Shown in pieces: positions 41,800 through 50,725 of a stretch of 64,000 nucleotides of DNA. The notes beneath the pieces are model-generated. The model searched no databases, had not been told where the DNA came from, and was given only the letters and a program-made list of their open reading frames with translations. The translations under genes were made by a program, and so were the position numbers. Origin of the DNA: Citrobacter amalonaticus Y19 (GTDB lineage: Bacteria; Pseudomonadota; Gammaproteobacteria; Enterobacterales; Enterobacteriaceae); assembly GCF_000981805.1 (NCBI RefSeq), contig NZ_CP011132.1, positions 744,001 through 808,000 on the forward strand, written 5' to 3'. Positions within the stretch are counted from its first letter, which is position 1. Each line of letters starts with the position of its first letter.

Positions 41800-43089
41800 T
41801 TATGCGTTAAAAAACGTTTCTTCGCGCACAGCGTCGTTCACTGCCTGGGTCAGGCGGCGCAGTTGCTCTGGTTGAATGAGATACGGCGGCATCAGGTAGA
41901 TGAGTTTGCCAAACGGGCGGATCCACACGCCCTGTTGCACAAAGAATTTTTGCAGGGCCGCCATGTTGACCGGATGCGTCGTTTCCACCACGCCTATCGC
42001 CCCCAGCACGCGCACATCTGCCACCCACGGTGACGCCTGCGCCGGGGCGAGTTCCTGGCGTAGCTGGGCTTCAATGGCGGATACCTGCGCCTGCCAGTCG
42101 CCGGATTCCAGCAAAGACAGGCTAGCGGTCGCCACCGCGCAGGCCAGCGGATTGCCCATAAACGTCGGGCCATGCATGAAACAACCTGCTTCGCCGTCGC
42201 TGATGGTTTCCGCCACCTGGCGGGTGGTCAGGGTGGCGGAGAGGGTCATCGTCCCGCCGGTTAGCGCTTTGCCCAGACACAGAATATCGGGCGCGATCCC
42301 GGCGTGTTCGCAGGCAAACAGTTTGCCCGTGCGGCCAAATCCGGTCGCGATTTCATCGGCAATCAGCAGAATGCCTTCGCGGTCGCACATTTTGCGGATA
42401 CGGCGCAACCATTCCGGATGGTACATGCGCATACCGCCCGCCCCCTGGACGATCGGCTCAAGAATAACTGCCGCGATATCATGACGATGCGCCGCCATCA
42501 GGCGCGCGAAGGTCACCATGTCTCGCTCATCCCACTCGCCATCCATCCGGCTTTGCGGCGCAGGGGCAAACAGGTTTTCCGGCAGATAGCCCTTCCACAG
42601 GCTGTGCATGGAGTTGTCCGGATCGCAGACCGACATCGCGCCGAAGGTATCGCCGTGATAGCCGTTACGGAACGTCAGGAAGCGCTGACGTGATTCACCC
42701 AACGCCTGCCAGTATTGCAGCGCCATTTTCATCGCCACTTCTACCGCGACGGAACCGGAATCGGCGAGAAATACGCACTCCAGCGACGCGGGCGTCATGG
42801 CGACCAGTTTACGGCACAGGTTGACGGCGGGGGCATGGGTGATCCCTCCGAACATCACGTGTGACATGGCGTCAATCTGCGTTTTCATCGCCGCATTGAG
42901 CTGTGGGTGATTGTAACCGTGAATCGCGGCCCACCATGACGACATGCCATCAATCAGGCGCTCACCGCTGGATAAAATCAGTTCGCAGCCCTCAGCACGT
43001 TCAACAGGATAGACCGGCAGCGGGGACGTCATAGAGGTGTAGGGGTGCCAGATGTGGCGCCGATCAAAAGTGATATCGTCCGTTGTCAT
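41800..43089 (-). CDS. bioA: Adenosylmethionine-8-amino-7-oxononanoate aminotransferase BioA
   Basis: Class III PLP aminotransferase using S-adenosylmethionine as amino donor to make 7,8-diaminopelargonate. 429 residues. The PLP lysine is Lys274 in CLGKALTGG; SGSVAVEVAMKMA near 111-123 and LLIADEIATGFGRTG near 241-255 are conserved. Start ATG 43089 (MTTDDITFDRRHIWHPYTSM). It is divergent from bioBFCD across the shared BirA operator. Confidence 0.98.
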   Translation of the reverse strand: MTTDDITFDRRHIWHPYTSMTSPLPVYPVERAEGCELILSSGERLIDGMSSWWAAIHGYNHPQLNAAMKTQIDAMSHVMFGGITHAPAVNLCRKLVAMTPASLECVFLADSGSVAVEVAMKMALQYWQALGESRQRFLTFRNGYHGDTFGAMSVCDPDNSMHSLWKGYLPENLFAPAPQSRMDGEWDERDMVTFARLMAAHRHDIAAVILEPIVQGAGGMRMYHPEWLRRIRKMCDREGILLIADEIATGFGRTGKLFACEHAGIAPDILCLGKALTGGTMTLSATLTTRQVAETISDGEAGCFMHGPTFMGNPLACAVATASLSLLESGDWQAQVSAIEAQLRQELAPAQASPWVADVRVLGAIGVVETTHPVNMAALQKFFVQQGVWIRPFGKLIYLMPPYLIQPEQLRRLTQAVNDAVREETFFNA

Positions 43090-43093
43090 AATC

Positions 43094-43133
43094 GACTTGT
43101 AAACCAAATTAAAAAGTTTTAGGTTTACAAGTC
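43094..43133. promoter_or_regulatory. BirA operator between bioA and bioB
   Basis: A 40-bp interrupted palindrome with 12-bp perfect arms GACTTGTAAACC and GGTTTACAAGTC. It is the classic bio operator bound by BirA-biotinyl-AMP, overlapping both divergent promoters. Confidence 0.95.
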
Positions 43134-43165
43134 TACACCCTTATCACCACAAAAAGTATAAAATT

Positions 43166-44206
43166 ATGACCACTCATTCTCGCTGGACGCTGTCGCAAGT
43201 CACCGAATTATTTGAAAAACCGCTGCTGGATCTGCTGTTCGAGGCTCAGCAAATCCACCGTCAACATTTCGACCCTCGTCAGGTACAGGTCAGCACGCTG
43301 TTGTCGATCAAGACCGGCGCCTGCCCGGAAGATTGTAAATATTGCCCGCAAAGTTCGCGCTATAAAACGGGCCTCGAATCTGAGCGACTGATGGAAGTCG
43401 AACAGGTGCTGGATTCGGCGCGCAAAGCGAAGAACGCCGGTTCCACCCGTTTCTGCATGGGTGCGGCGTGGAAGAACCCGCACGAACGTGACATGCCGTA
43501 TCTGCAGCAAATGGTTCAGGGGGTGAAAGCGCTGGGGCTGGAAGCCTGCATGACGCTTGGCACGCTTGATGAATCGCAGGCGCAGCGACTGGCGGAAGCG
43601 GGACTGGACTATTACAACCACAACCTCGATACCTCGCCGGAATTTTACGGCAACATTATCACCACCCGTTCCTACCAGGAGCGCCTCGACACGCTGGACA
43701 AAGTGCGCGAAGCCGGGATCAAAGTCTGTTCCGGCGGCATTGTCGGTCTGGGCGAAACGGTAACTGACCGCGCCGGGCTGCTCCTGCAACTGGCGAATCT
43801 GCCGACCCCGCCGGAAAGCGTGCCGATCAACATGCTGGTGAAGGTGAAAGGCACGCCGCTGGCGGATAACGATGACGTCGACGCGTTTGATTTTATTCGC
43901 ACCATTGCCGTGGCGCGCATCATGATGCCGACCTCTTACGTACGTCTCTCCGCCGGTCGCGAGCAGATGAATGAGCAAACGCAGGCCATGTGCTTTATGG
44001 CCGGGGCTAACTCTATTTTCTACGGTTGCAAACTGCTCACCACGCCAAACCCGGAAGAGGACAAAGATCTCCAGCTCTTCCACAAGCTGGGGCTGAATCC
44101 ACAGCAAACGGCGGTGCTCGCGGGGGATAACGAACAGCAACAGCGTCTGGAGCAGGCGCTGTTGACGCCGGATACCGACGATTACTACAACGCGGCTGCC
44201 GTATGA
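43166..44206 (+). CDS. bioB: Biotin synthase BioB
   Basis: Radical SAM enzyme inserting sulfur into dethiobiotin. 346 residues. The radical [4Fe-4S] ligands are Cys53, Cys57 and Cys60 in TGACPEDCKYC. The auxiliary [2Fe-2S] cluster residues, including Cys in RFCMGAAW and EACMTLG and Arg in YVRLSAGRE, are present. First gene of bioBFCD; overlaps bioF by four bases. Confidence 0.98.
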   Translation: MTTHSRWTLSQVTELFEKPLLDLLFEAQQIHRQHFDPRQVQVSTLLSIKTGACPEDCKYCPQSSRYKTGLESERLMEVEQVLDSARKAKNAGSTRFCMGAAWKNPHERDMPYLQQMVQGVKALGLEACMTLGTLDESQAQRLAEAGLDYYNHNLDTSPEFYGNIITTRSYQERLDTLDKVREAGIKVCSGGIVGLGETVTDRAGLLLQLANLPTPPESVPINMLVKVKGTPLADNDDVDAFDFIRTIAVARIMMPTSYVRLSAGREQMNEQTQAMCFMAGANSIFYGCKLLTTPNPEEDKDLQLFHKLGLNPQQTAVLAGDNEQQQRLEQALLTPDTDDYYNAAAV

Positions 44207-45360
44207 TCTGGCAACAGAAAATCGACGATGCGCTGGCGGCGCGTCGTTCGGCTGACACCCTGCGGCGCCGTTACGCGGTCGCGCAGGGGGCGGGTCGCTG
44301 GCTGGAGGCGAACGGCCAGCGCTATCTCAATTTCTCCAGCAATGATTATCTGGGCTTAAGCCATCATCCGCATATCGTTCGCGCCTGGCAGCAGGGGGCG
44401 GAACGGTTCGGCGTCGGCAGCGGCGGCTCGGGCCACGTCAGCGGTTATTCCATCGCCCATCAACAACTGGAAGAGGAGCTGGCCGACTGGCTGGGCTATC
44501 CGCGTGCGCTGCTGTTTATCTCCGGTTTCGCCGCAAACCAGGCGGTGATTACCGCGCTGCTGGAAAAGGATGACCGGATTGTCGCTGACCGCCTCAGCCA
44601 TGCTTCGCTGCTGGAAGCGGCGAGTCTGAGTCCGGCGCAGCTTCGCCGCTTTACCCATAACGACGTGTCGCATCTCGCGCGCCTGCTTGATGCCCCCTGT
44701 TCGGGGCGACAACTGGTGGTGACCGAGGGCGTGTTCAGCATGGATGGCGACAGCGCGCCGCTTGCGGAAATTCAGCACGCCGCACAGACCCGTAACGCCT
44801 GGCTGTTGGTGGATGACGCTCACGGCATTGGCGTGAGTGGAGAAGAGGGGCGCGGGAGTTGCTGGCAGCAGCGGGTAAAACCGGCGCTGTTGGTGGTGAC
44901 GTTCGGCAAAGGTTTTGGCGTCAGCGGCGCGGCGATCCTGTGTTCCGAAAGCGTTGCCGACTATCTGCTGCAGTTCGCCCGTCATCTGATCTACAGCACC
45001 AGCATGCCGCCCGCGCAGGCGATGGCGCTACAGGCGTCGCTTTCGGTGATTCGCAGTCAGGAAGGTGACGCGCGCAGGGAGAAACTGGCTGCGCTTATTC
45101 AGCGTTTTCGTTCGGCAGTCAATCCTGCCGATTTCAGGCTGGCGCAATCGCACAGCGCCATCCAGCCACTGATTGTCGGTGAAAATGCGCGCGCGTTGCG
45201 GCTGGCGGACACCCTGCGCCGTCAGGGATGCTGGGTCACGGCTATCCGTCCACCCACCGTGCCCGCCGGGACGGCTCGTCTGCGCCTGACGTTAACCCAG
45301 GCGCATGAGCCCAAGGATATCGATCGTTTGCTGGAGGTGCTGCATGGGGCAGGTGAATAA
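44203..45360 (+). CDS. bioF: 8-amino-7-oxononanoate synthase BioF
   Basis: PLP-dependent condensation of pimeloyl-ACP with L-alanine. 385 residues. The PLP lysine is Lys236 in VTFGKGFGVSGAA; SNDYLGLSHHP near 46-56 and VDDAHGIGVSGEEGRG near 203-218 are family motifs. ATG overlaps the bioB stop, and the end overlaps bioC by 17 bases. Confidence 0.98.
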   Translation: MIWQQKIDDALAARRSADTLRRRYAVAQGAGRWLEANGQRYLNFSSNDYLGLSHHPHIVRAWQQGAERFGVGSGGSGHVSGYSIAHQQLEEELADWLGYPRALLFISGFAANQAVITALLEKDDRIVADRLSHASLLEAASLSPAQLRRFTHNDVSHLARLLDAPCSGRQLVVTEGVFSMDGDSAPLAEIQHAAQTRNAWLLVDDAHGIGVSGEEGRGSCWQQRVKPALLVVTFGKGFGVSGAAILCSESVADYLLQFARHLIYSTSMPPAQAMALQASLSVIRSQEGDARREKLAALIQRFRSAVNPADFRLAQSHSAIQPLIVGENARALRLADTLRRQGCWVTAIRPPTVPAGTARLRLTLTQAHEPKDIDRLLEVLHGAGE

Positions 45361-46099
45361 GCAAGCCGTCGCGGCGGCGTTTGGCCGTGCGGCAGCGCAC
45401 TATGAACAGCACGCCACATTGCAGCGTCTGAGCGCAGACGCCTTGCTGGCGCAACTGCCGGCGCGCCAATTTTTACAGGTGCTGGATGCCGGCTGCGGGC
45501 CGGGTCGTCTGAGTCGCTACTGGCGCGAGCAGGGCTGTCAGGTCACCGCGCTGGATCTCTCTGCCCGTATGCTGGACGAGGCGCGTCGTCAGGATGTGGC
45601 GCATCACTATCTCGCCGGTGACATTGAGTCGCTACCGTTAGCCAGCGAAACATTCGACCTGGCCTGGAGCAATCTGGCCGTGCAGTGGTGTGACAGTCTG
45701 TCTGATGCGCTAAGCGAGCTTTACCGGGTTGTGCGCCCCGGCGGCTGTGTGGCCTTCACCACGCTGGCCCAGGACTCGCTGCCGGAGCTTCATCAGGCCT
45801 GGCGCGCGGTGGATGACCGGGCGCATGGCAACCGGTTTTTATCCCGTGAGGCGCTGGGTGACGCGATGTGCAACTGGCAGGGGCATCATCACTTAATCTC
45901 CCTGACGCTGGAATTTGATGACGCTCTGAGCGCCATGCGCTCGCTGAAAGGCATTGGCGCGACCCATTTGCACGAGGGACGCACGTCGGGCGTCTTAACC
46001 CGCTCGCAGTTACAGCAGCTTCAAGTGGCCTGGCCCCAGCGGCAGGGGAAATATCCTCTGACTTATCATCTTTTTGCAGGAGTGATTACACGTGACTAA
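45344..46099 (+). CDS. bioC: Malonyl-ACP O-methyltransferase BioC
   Basis: SAM-dependent methyltransferase that starts pimelate synthesis by methylating malonyl-ACP. 251 residues. SAM motif I is VLDAGCGPGRLSRYW near 43-57, motif II LDLSARMLDEAR near 64-75, and AWSNLAVQWC near 106. Start ATG 45344 (MGQVNKQAVAAAFGRAAAHYE) lies within bioF; TGGAGG upstream supports it. It overlaps bioD by eight bases. Confidence 0.97.
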   Translation: MGQVNKQAVAAAFGRAAAHYEQHATLQRLSADALLAQLPARQFLQVLDAGCGPGRLSRYWREQGCQVTALDLSARMLDEARRQDVAHHYLAGDIESLPLASETFDLAWSNLAVQWCDSLSDALSELYRVVRPGGCVAFTTLAQDSLPELHQAWRAVDDRAHGNRFLSREALGDAMCNWQGHHHLISLTLEFDDALSAMRSLKGIGATHLHEGRTSGVLTRSQLQQLQVAWPQRQGKYPLTYHLFAGVITRD

Positions 46100-46778
46100 A
46101 CGTTATTTTGTCACCGGTACCGATACGGAAGTTGGTAAAACCGTCGCCAGCTGTGCGCTGTTACAGGCGGCGCGCAGTCTGGGCTACCGGACGGCCGGGT
46201 ATAAGCCGGTAGCATCAGGCAGTGAAATGACGCCAGAAGGACTGCGCAACAGCGACGCCCTGGCGCTTCAGCACAACAGCAGTCTGGCGCTGGACTATGC
46301 GGCGGTGAATCCTTATACCTTCGCGGAACCCACTTCGCCGCATATCATCAGCGCCGACGAGGGGAGACCGATTCGTGCTGACGTGATGTCAGACGGATTA
46401 CGTGCGTTGGACGCCCAGGCGGAGTGGCTGTTGGTGGAAGGCGCAGGCGGCTGGTTTACCCCGCTTGCGGAGGATTTTACCTTCGCCGACTGGGTGCAGC
46501 GCGAGCAGTTGCCGGTAATCCTGGTGGTTGGCGTGAAGCTTGGGTGTATTAACCATGCCATGCTGACAGCGCAGGCCGTACAGCAGGCAGGGCTCCCGCT
46601 TGCCGGGTGGGTGGCGAATGACGTCACGCCGCCGGGAAAACGCCACCATGAGTATCTGGCGACGCTTAAGCGGGCCATCCCCGCGCCATGGTTAGGCGAA
46701 ATCCCGTGGCTGGCGGCAGGAGCCGAAAATGCGGCCACAGGACAATATCTGGATCTCGCTTTGCTTGATGGTGAGTAA
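46092..46778 (+). CDS. bioD: Dethiobiotin synthetase BioD
   Basis: ATP-dependent closure of the ureido ring from 7,8-diaminopelargonate and CO2. 228 residues from a GTG at 46092. The P-loop is FVTGTDTEVGKT at about 6-17; KPVASGSE near 37 and VEGAGGWFTPL near 112 are active-site segments. Last gene of the operon. Immediately downstream there is only a weak inverted repeat, no clear terminator. Confidence 0.97.
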   Translation: MTKRYFVTGTDTEVGKTVASCALLQAARSLGYRTAGYKPVASGSEMTPEGLRNSDALALQHNSSLALDYAAVNPYTFAEPTSPHIISADEGRPIRADVMSDGLRALDAQAEWLLVEGAGGWFTPLAEDFTFADWVQREQLPVILVVGVKLGCINHAMLTAQAVQQAGLPLAGWVANDVTPPGKRHHEYLATLKRAIPAPWLGEIPWLAAGAENAATGQYLDLALLDGE

Positions 46779-46926
46779 AAGGCGAAATTGCGAGCAAGAT
46801 CTCGCCTGCCAGGGGCGCTCCGTTAGCTGATAAAAATCAAAATTTAGCGATAATTTTTTTTTATGTGCGTCCTGGTGGGCCGGACCGGGAATTTGCCAGG
46901 CGGCAGGCCATACGGCCTGCAGGCAG

Positions 46927-46949
46927 TTATCCACCATTCCTGTGGATAA
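46927..46949. promoter_or_regulatory. Inverted pair of DnaA-box-like sites upstream of uvrB
   Basis: TTATCCACC at 46927-46935 and its opposite TGTGGATAA at 46941-46949, the latter an exact DnaA box (TTATCCACA) on the minus strand. A DnaA box is known upstream of E. coli uvrB. Confidence 0.75.
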
Positions 46950-47249
46950 CCTTGTGTATTAGAGTTAGAAAACACAAGGCAAGCGAGAGAATACGCGGCT
47001 TTCAGCCGAATTGGTGCGAAAGGCGTCTTTATGAAATATCCTATAATTTACAGCGCGTTAGATAAAATCAATGGCTGTCATATTACGATCATTGAATGCA
47101 ATAAAACTTTCATAACACATCTTGACAATGTTAACGAAGTCAATGGTCTGGGGATAAACCCGCTTCATAGTGTAATATCTTGCCAGCGATGAAATTTTAG
47201 CCATCTCCGATTCGATTTTATCACGCGTAACACAAATTTTATGAGGCGC

Positions 47250-47269
47250 CACTGTTTTTTCATCCAGTA
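47250..47269 (+). promoter_or_regulatory. LexA (SOS) box of uvrB
   Basis: ACTGTTTTTTCATCCAGTA contains CTG-N10-CAG as in the E. coli uvrB operator, about 75 bp before the start codon. LexA represses uvrB until DNA damage. Confidence 0.92.
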
Positions 47270-47342
47270 TATTTTACTGGCAATATTATCCTCTGCGAGT
47301 AAAATTACACACCTGCCCGCCCATTCCTTCAGGTAGCTGCTC

Positions 47343-49364
47343 ATGAGTAAAGCGTTCAAACTGAATTCCGCATTTAAACCTTCCGGCGATCAGCCCGAGG
47401 CCATACGACGTCTGGAAGAGGGACTGGAGGACGGCCTGGCGCATCAGACGCTGCTTGGCGTAACGGGGTCGGGGAAAACGTTCACCATCGCCAATGTGAT
47501 TGCGGATCTACAACGCCCGACGATGGTGCTGGCACCCAACAAAACGTTGGCGGCACAGCTGTATGGGGAAATGAAAGAGTTTTTCCCGGATAACGCCGTC
47601 GAGTATTTCGTCTCCTACTACGACTACTATCAGCCGGAAGCGTACGTTCCCAGTTCTGACACCTTTATCGAAAAAGATGCGTCGGTAAACGAACACATTG
47701 AACAGATGCGTCTGTCCGCCACCAAAGCATTACTGGAGCGCCGTGACGTGATCGTCGTGGCCTCCGTTTCCGCTATCTATGGTCTGGGCGATCCGGATTT
47801 ATACCTGAAGATGATGCTGCACATGACGGTGGGCATGATCATCGATCAGCGCGCCATTCTGCGTCGACTGGCTGAACTGCAATATACCCGCAACGATCAG
47901 GCTTTCCAGCGCGGGACCTTCCGCGTGCGCGGCGAAGTGATCGACATCTTCCCGGCGGAATCCGACGACATTGCGCTGCGTGTGGAGCTATTTGACGAAG
48001 AGGTTGAGCGTCTGTCGCTGTTTGATCCGCTGACCGGGCAGGTGGAGTCCACCATTTCGCGCTACACCATCTACCCGAAAACGCACTACGTGACCCCGCG
48101 TGAGCGCATTGTGCAGGCGATGGAAGAGATCAAAGTCGAACTGGCTGAACGACGCAAGGTCCTGCTCGCCAATGACAAACTGCTGGAAGAGCAGCGTCTG
48201 AGTCAACGAACCCAGTTTGATCTGGAGATGATGAACGAGCTGGGCTACTGCTCGGGGATTGAAAACTACTCGCGCTTTCTGTCAGGACGCGGGCCGGGTG
48301 AGCCACCGCCGACGTTGTTTGACTATCTGCCTGCCGACGGTTTGCTGGTGGTGGATGAGTCCCACGTGACTATCCCGCAGATTGGCGGGATGTACCGTGG
48401 TGACCGTGCGCGTAAAGAGACGCTGGTGGAGTACGGTTTCCGTCTGCCGTCGGCGCTGGATAACCGCCCGTTAAAGTTCGAAGAGTTTGAAGCGCTGGCA
48501 CCACAGACCATCTACGTGTCTGCGACGCCGGGCAATTACGAGCTGGAGAAATCAGGCGGCGATGTGGTTGATCAGGTGGTGCGTCCGACAGGGTTGCTGG
48601 ATCCGGTGATTGAAGTGCGTCCGGTGGCAACGCAGGTGGACGATCTGCTTTCTGAGATCCGCAAGCGTGCGCAGATCAACGAGCGCGTGCTGGTGACCAC
48701 GCTGACCAAACGGATGGCGGAAGATCTCACCGAATATCTGGAAGAGCACGGCGAGCGGGTGCGCTATCTGCACTCGGACATCGATACCGTGGAGCGTATG
48801 GAAATCATTCGTGACCTGCGTCTGGGCGAGTTTGATGTGCTGGTGGGGATCAACCTGTTGCGCGAAGGTCTCGACATGCCTGAGGTGTCGCTGGTGGCGA
48901 TTCTCGACGCCGACAAAGAAGGGTTCCTGCGTTCCGAACGTTCGCTGATTCAGACCATCGGTCGTGCGGCGCGTAACATTAACGGGAAGGCGATTCTCTA
49001 CGGCGACAAAATTACGGCCTCAATGGCGAAGGCGATCAGCGAAACCGAACGCCGTCGCGAGAAACAGCAGCAGTACAACGAAGAGCACGGCATTATCCCG
49101 CAGGGCCTGAATAAAAAAGTGGTCGATATTCTGGCGCTGGGACAGAACATTGCGAAAACCAGGGCGAAGGGCAGAGGTAAGTCACGTTCCGCGGCGAAGT
49201 CGGATGTGGTCGAACTGGACATGACGCCAAAAGCGCTGCAGCAGAAGATTCACGAGCTGGAAGGGCAGATGATGCAGCATGCCCAGAACCTGGAATTCGA
49301 AGAAGCCGCGCAGATTCGCGATCAGTTGCATCAACTGCGTGAACTGTTTATCGCCGCCTCGTAG
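47343..49364 (+). CDS. uvrB: Excinuclease ABC subunit UvrB
   Basis: Damage-verification helicase-like subunit of nucleotide excision repair. 673 residues. Walker A GVTGSGKT at 39-46, the beta-hairpin YYDYYQPEAYVPSSDTFIEKDASVN near 92-116 that probes the lesion strand, VVDESH motif near 337-342, helicase motif VI QTIGRAARN near 538-546, and the C-terminal UVR domain (LEGQMMQHAQNLEFEEAAQIRDQL) that binds UvrC. Confidence 0.98.
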   Translation: MSKAFKLNSAFKPSGDQPEAIRRLEEGLEDGLAHQTLLGVTGSGKTFTIANVIADLQRPTMVLAPNKTLAAQLYGEMKEFFPDNAVEYFVSYYDYYQPEAYVPSSDTFIEKDASVNEHIEQMRLSATKALLERRDVIVVASVSAIYGLGDPDLYLKMMLHMTVGMIIDQRAILRRLAELQYTRNDQAFQRGTFRVRGEVIDIFPAESDDIALRVELFDEEVERLSLFDPLTGQVESTISRYTIYPKTHYVTPRERIVQAMEEIKVELAERRKVLLANDKLLEEQRLSQRTQFDLEMMNELGYCSGIENYSRFLSGRGPGEPPPTLFDYLPADGLLVVDESHVTIPQIGGMYRGDRARKETLVEYGFRLPSALDNRPLKFEEFEALAPQTIYVSATPGNYELEKSGGDVVDQVVRPTGLLDPVIEVRPVATQVDDLLSEIRKRAQINERVLVTTLTKRMAEDLTEYLEEHGERVRYLHSDIDTVERMEIIRDLRLGEFDVLVGINLLREGLDMPEVSLVAILDADKEGFLRSERSLIQTIGRAARNINGKAILYGDKITASMAKAISETERRREKQQQYNEEHGIIPQGLNKKVVDILALGQNIAKTRAKGRGKSRSAAKSDVVELDMTPKALQQKIHELEGQMMQHAQNLEFEEAAQIRDQLHQLRELFIAAS

Positions 49365-49380
49365 TCCAGGCCAGGCTTTG

Positions 49381-49410
49381 TAGGCCGGATAAGCGAAGCG
49401 CCATCCGGCA
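49381..49410. repeat. REP element between uvrB and ybhK
   Basis: TAGGCCGGATAAGCGAAGCG followed by CCATCCGGCA: single REP palindrome between two convergent genes. Confidence 0.9.
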
Positions 49411-49419
49411 ATAAAATAC

Positions 49420-50328
49420 TCATCCCAAAGCTTGCACTGCTTTCTCCAGCGCGCTGTGTAATAACTGGCGGTCATGGCGATAGGGAATATCGCTGGCTTC
49501 CAGCACTTCCTGAATCACCACCCGGTCACTGACCGCAGAGATATCCACCTTCGGCCCCACGATAACCGCATCAACGACTTTCTTGCCAACATACTGCTCC
49601 ATAATGGTTAGCTTATCGAGAAGCGTGAGGCTCGCGGCGGGGATACTCAGTTCCCGACCCAGATTACCGATATAGACCATGGGCGCCTGCGTGCGACGCA
49701 GCGCCTGCGCGAGCTCATCCAGCAGCAGGATTGGCATCAGGCTGGTGTAAAAGCTGCCCGGGCCGATAATAATCAGATCGGCGTCGTTAATCGCCTGCAC
49801 CGCTTCCCGGGTGGTGGGCACCTTCGGCGACAGCATTAGCTCCTGCAACGGTGAGGTGAGCTGATCGATATTCACCTCGCCGTACACTTCATGCCCCTGA
49901 TCGTCTATCGCCATCAGGTCAACAGGCAACTCCGACATGGGGATTAAATGCGCATCTACCTTCAGCAGATTACGAATTAAATTGATGGCTTCCAGAGGCC
50001 GCACGCTCAGGTGATCGAGCGCCTTTAACATCAGATTTCCGAGGTTATGACCGGAAAGTTCGCCATTACCGCCAAAACGGTATTCAAACATGGCGGAGGC
50101 GACGCTCGGTTCGGTAATCAACTGATTGAGACAGTTGCGCATATCGCCCCAGGCGATTCCCCCTTCTGAACGGCGAATACGGCCCGTCGAACCGCCGTTA
50201 TCGGTGGTGGTCACGATACCGGTGAGGCGTGAACCCAGAGGAGAGAGGGAAGAGAGAACGCGTCCTAATCCATGCCCTCCGCCGAGCGCGACGACACGAT
50301 CCAGGTCAGCCAGCGTACGATTGCGCAT
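49420..50328 (-). CDS. ybhK: Gluconeogenesis factor-like protein YbhK (YvcK/CofD-like)
   Basis: 302 residues of the YvcK/CofD-like family. The N-terminal VVALGGGHGLGRVLSSL near 12-28 is the nucleotide-sugar binding loop; TTTDNGGSTGRIRRSEG near 41-57, GHNLGNLM near 93 and IIGPGSFYTSLMPILL near 185-200 are conserved. The YvcK family binds UDP-sugars and is needed on gluconeogenic carbon in Bacillus; the role in enterics is not defined. Start ATG 50328 (MRNRTLADLDRVV) follows AGGAAT; the frame's long upstream extension crosses the moaA leader and is not used. Confidence 0.94.
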   Translation of the reverse strand: MRNRTLADLDRVVALGGGHGLGRVLSSLSPLGSRLTGIVTTTDNGGSTGRIRRSEGGIAWGDMRNCLNQLITEPSVASAMFEYRFGGNGELSGHNLGNLMLKALDHLSVRPLEAINLIRNLLKVDAHLIPMSELPVDLMAIDDQGHEVYGEVNIDQLTSPLQELMLSPKVPTTREAVQAINDADLIIIGPGSFYTSLMPILLLDELAQALRRTQAPMVYIGNLGRELSIPAASLTLLDKLTIMEQYVGKKVVDAVIVGPKVDISAVSDRVVIQEVLEASDIPYRHDRQLLHSALEKAVQALG

Positions 50329-50525
50329 AAAAATTCCTGAAGTCAGATTTACCGCGCTACAGTAGCGCAAACTGGGGCTTTTCAGCAATTCGCCAGCGGC
50401 GAGTTGAGAAAATAAATTCTGACGCACTACCCCTTTAGGGTGACTCGCGCCTGACAGCGAAATGATGTACATCAATGCAAAAGTGCTATTTTCGCTTATT
50501 CTGTAGCGAAATAGCACGATCATGA

Positions 50526-50549
50526 CGCTATATACATGATTATACAGCG
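50526..50549 (+). promoter_or_regulatory. ModE-like box upstream of moaA
   Basis: A 24-bp palindrome with outer arms CGCTATATACA and TTATACAGCG around TGA. Its length and arms (CGCTATAT...) match the ModE box of modA. E. coli moaA is activated by ModE-Mo. Confidence 0.7.
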
Positions 50550-50606
50550 TTAAGTGTGAATGGCATAATGTCCGTTTACACGCTAGTATCGGCATAACCA
50601 CAGTAA

Positions 50607-50715
50607 ACACTCTAGCCTCTGCACCTGGGTCAAATGATACGGTGCTTTGGCCGTGACAACGCAAACGCATTGCCACCAGGGCGCAGGAAGAAATGACTTC
50701 GCCTCCCGTATTTGG
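50607..50715 (+). ncRNA. Molybdenum cofactor (Moco) riboswitch in the moaA leader
   Basis: The leader from ACACTCTAGCCTCTGCACCT to the moaA ribosome site is almost the E. coli Moco riboswitch. It has GCACCTGGGTCAAATGATAC, the GGTGCTTTGGCCGTGACAA core, TTGCCACCAGGGCG, and the final AAGAAATGACTTCGCCTCCC hairpin next to GGAAAGG. The aptamer represses moa translation when the cofactor is abundant. Small differences from E. coli lie in a peripheral loop. Confidence 0.92.
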
Positions 50716-50725
50716 AAAGGTGTAC

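Larger units (their letters stand above)
46779..47342. other. bioD-uvrB intergenic region
   Basis: 564 bp without a convincing gene. It holds a GCAGGCC-ATAC-GGCCTGC hairpin (46903-46920), directly followed by two inverted DnaA-box-like sequences (46927-46949), and the uvrB promoter region with the LexA box at 47250-47269. Short minus-strand ORFs of 64 codons at 47058-47252 and 47165-47359 have no recognisable content and cross the uvrB regulatory region. A/T-rich tracts dominate 47040-47300. Confidence 0.7.

Noticed and set aside
47058..47359. Two 64-codon minus-strand frames between bioD and uvrB
   Set aside because: No ribosome site or recognisable content, A/T-rich, and one overlaps the LexA box and the uvrB start.
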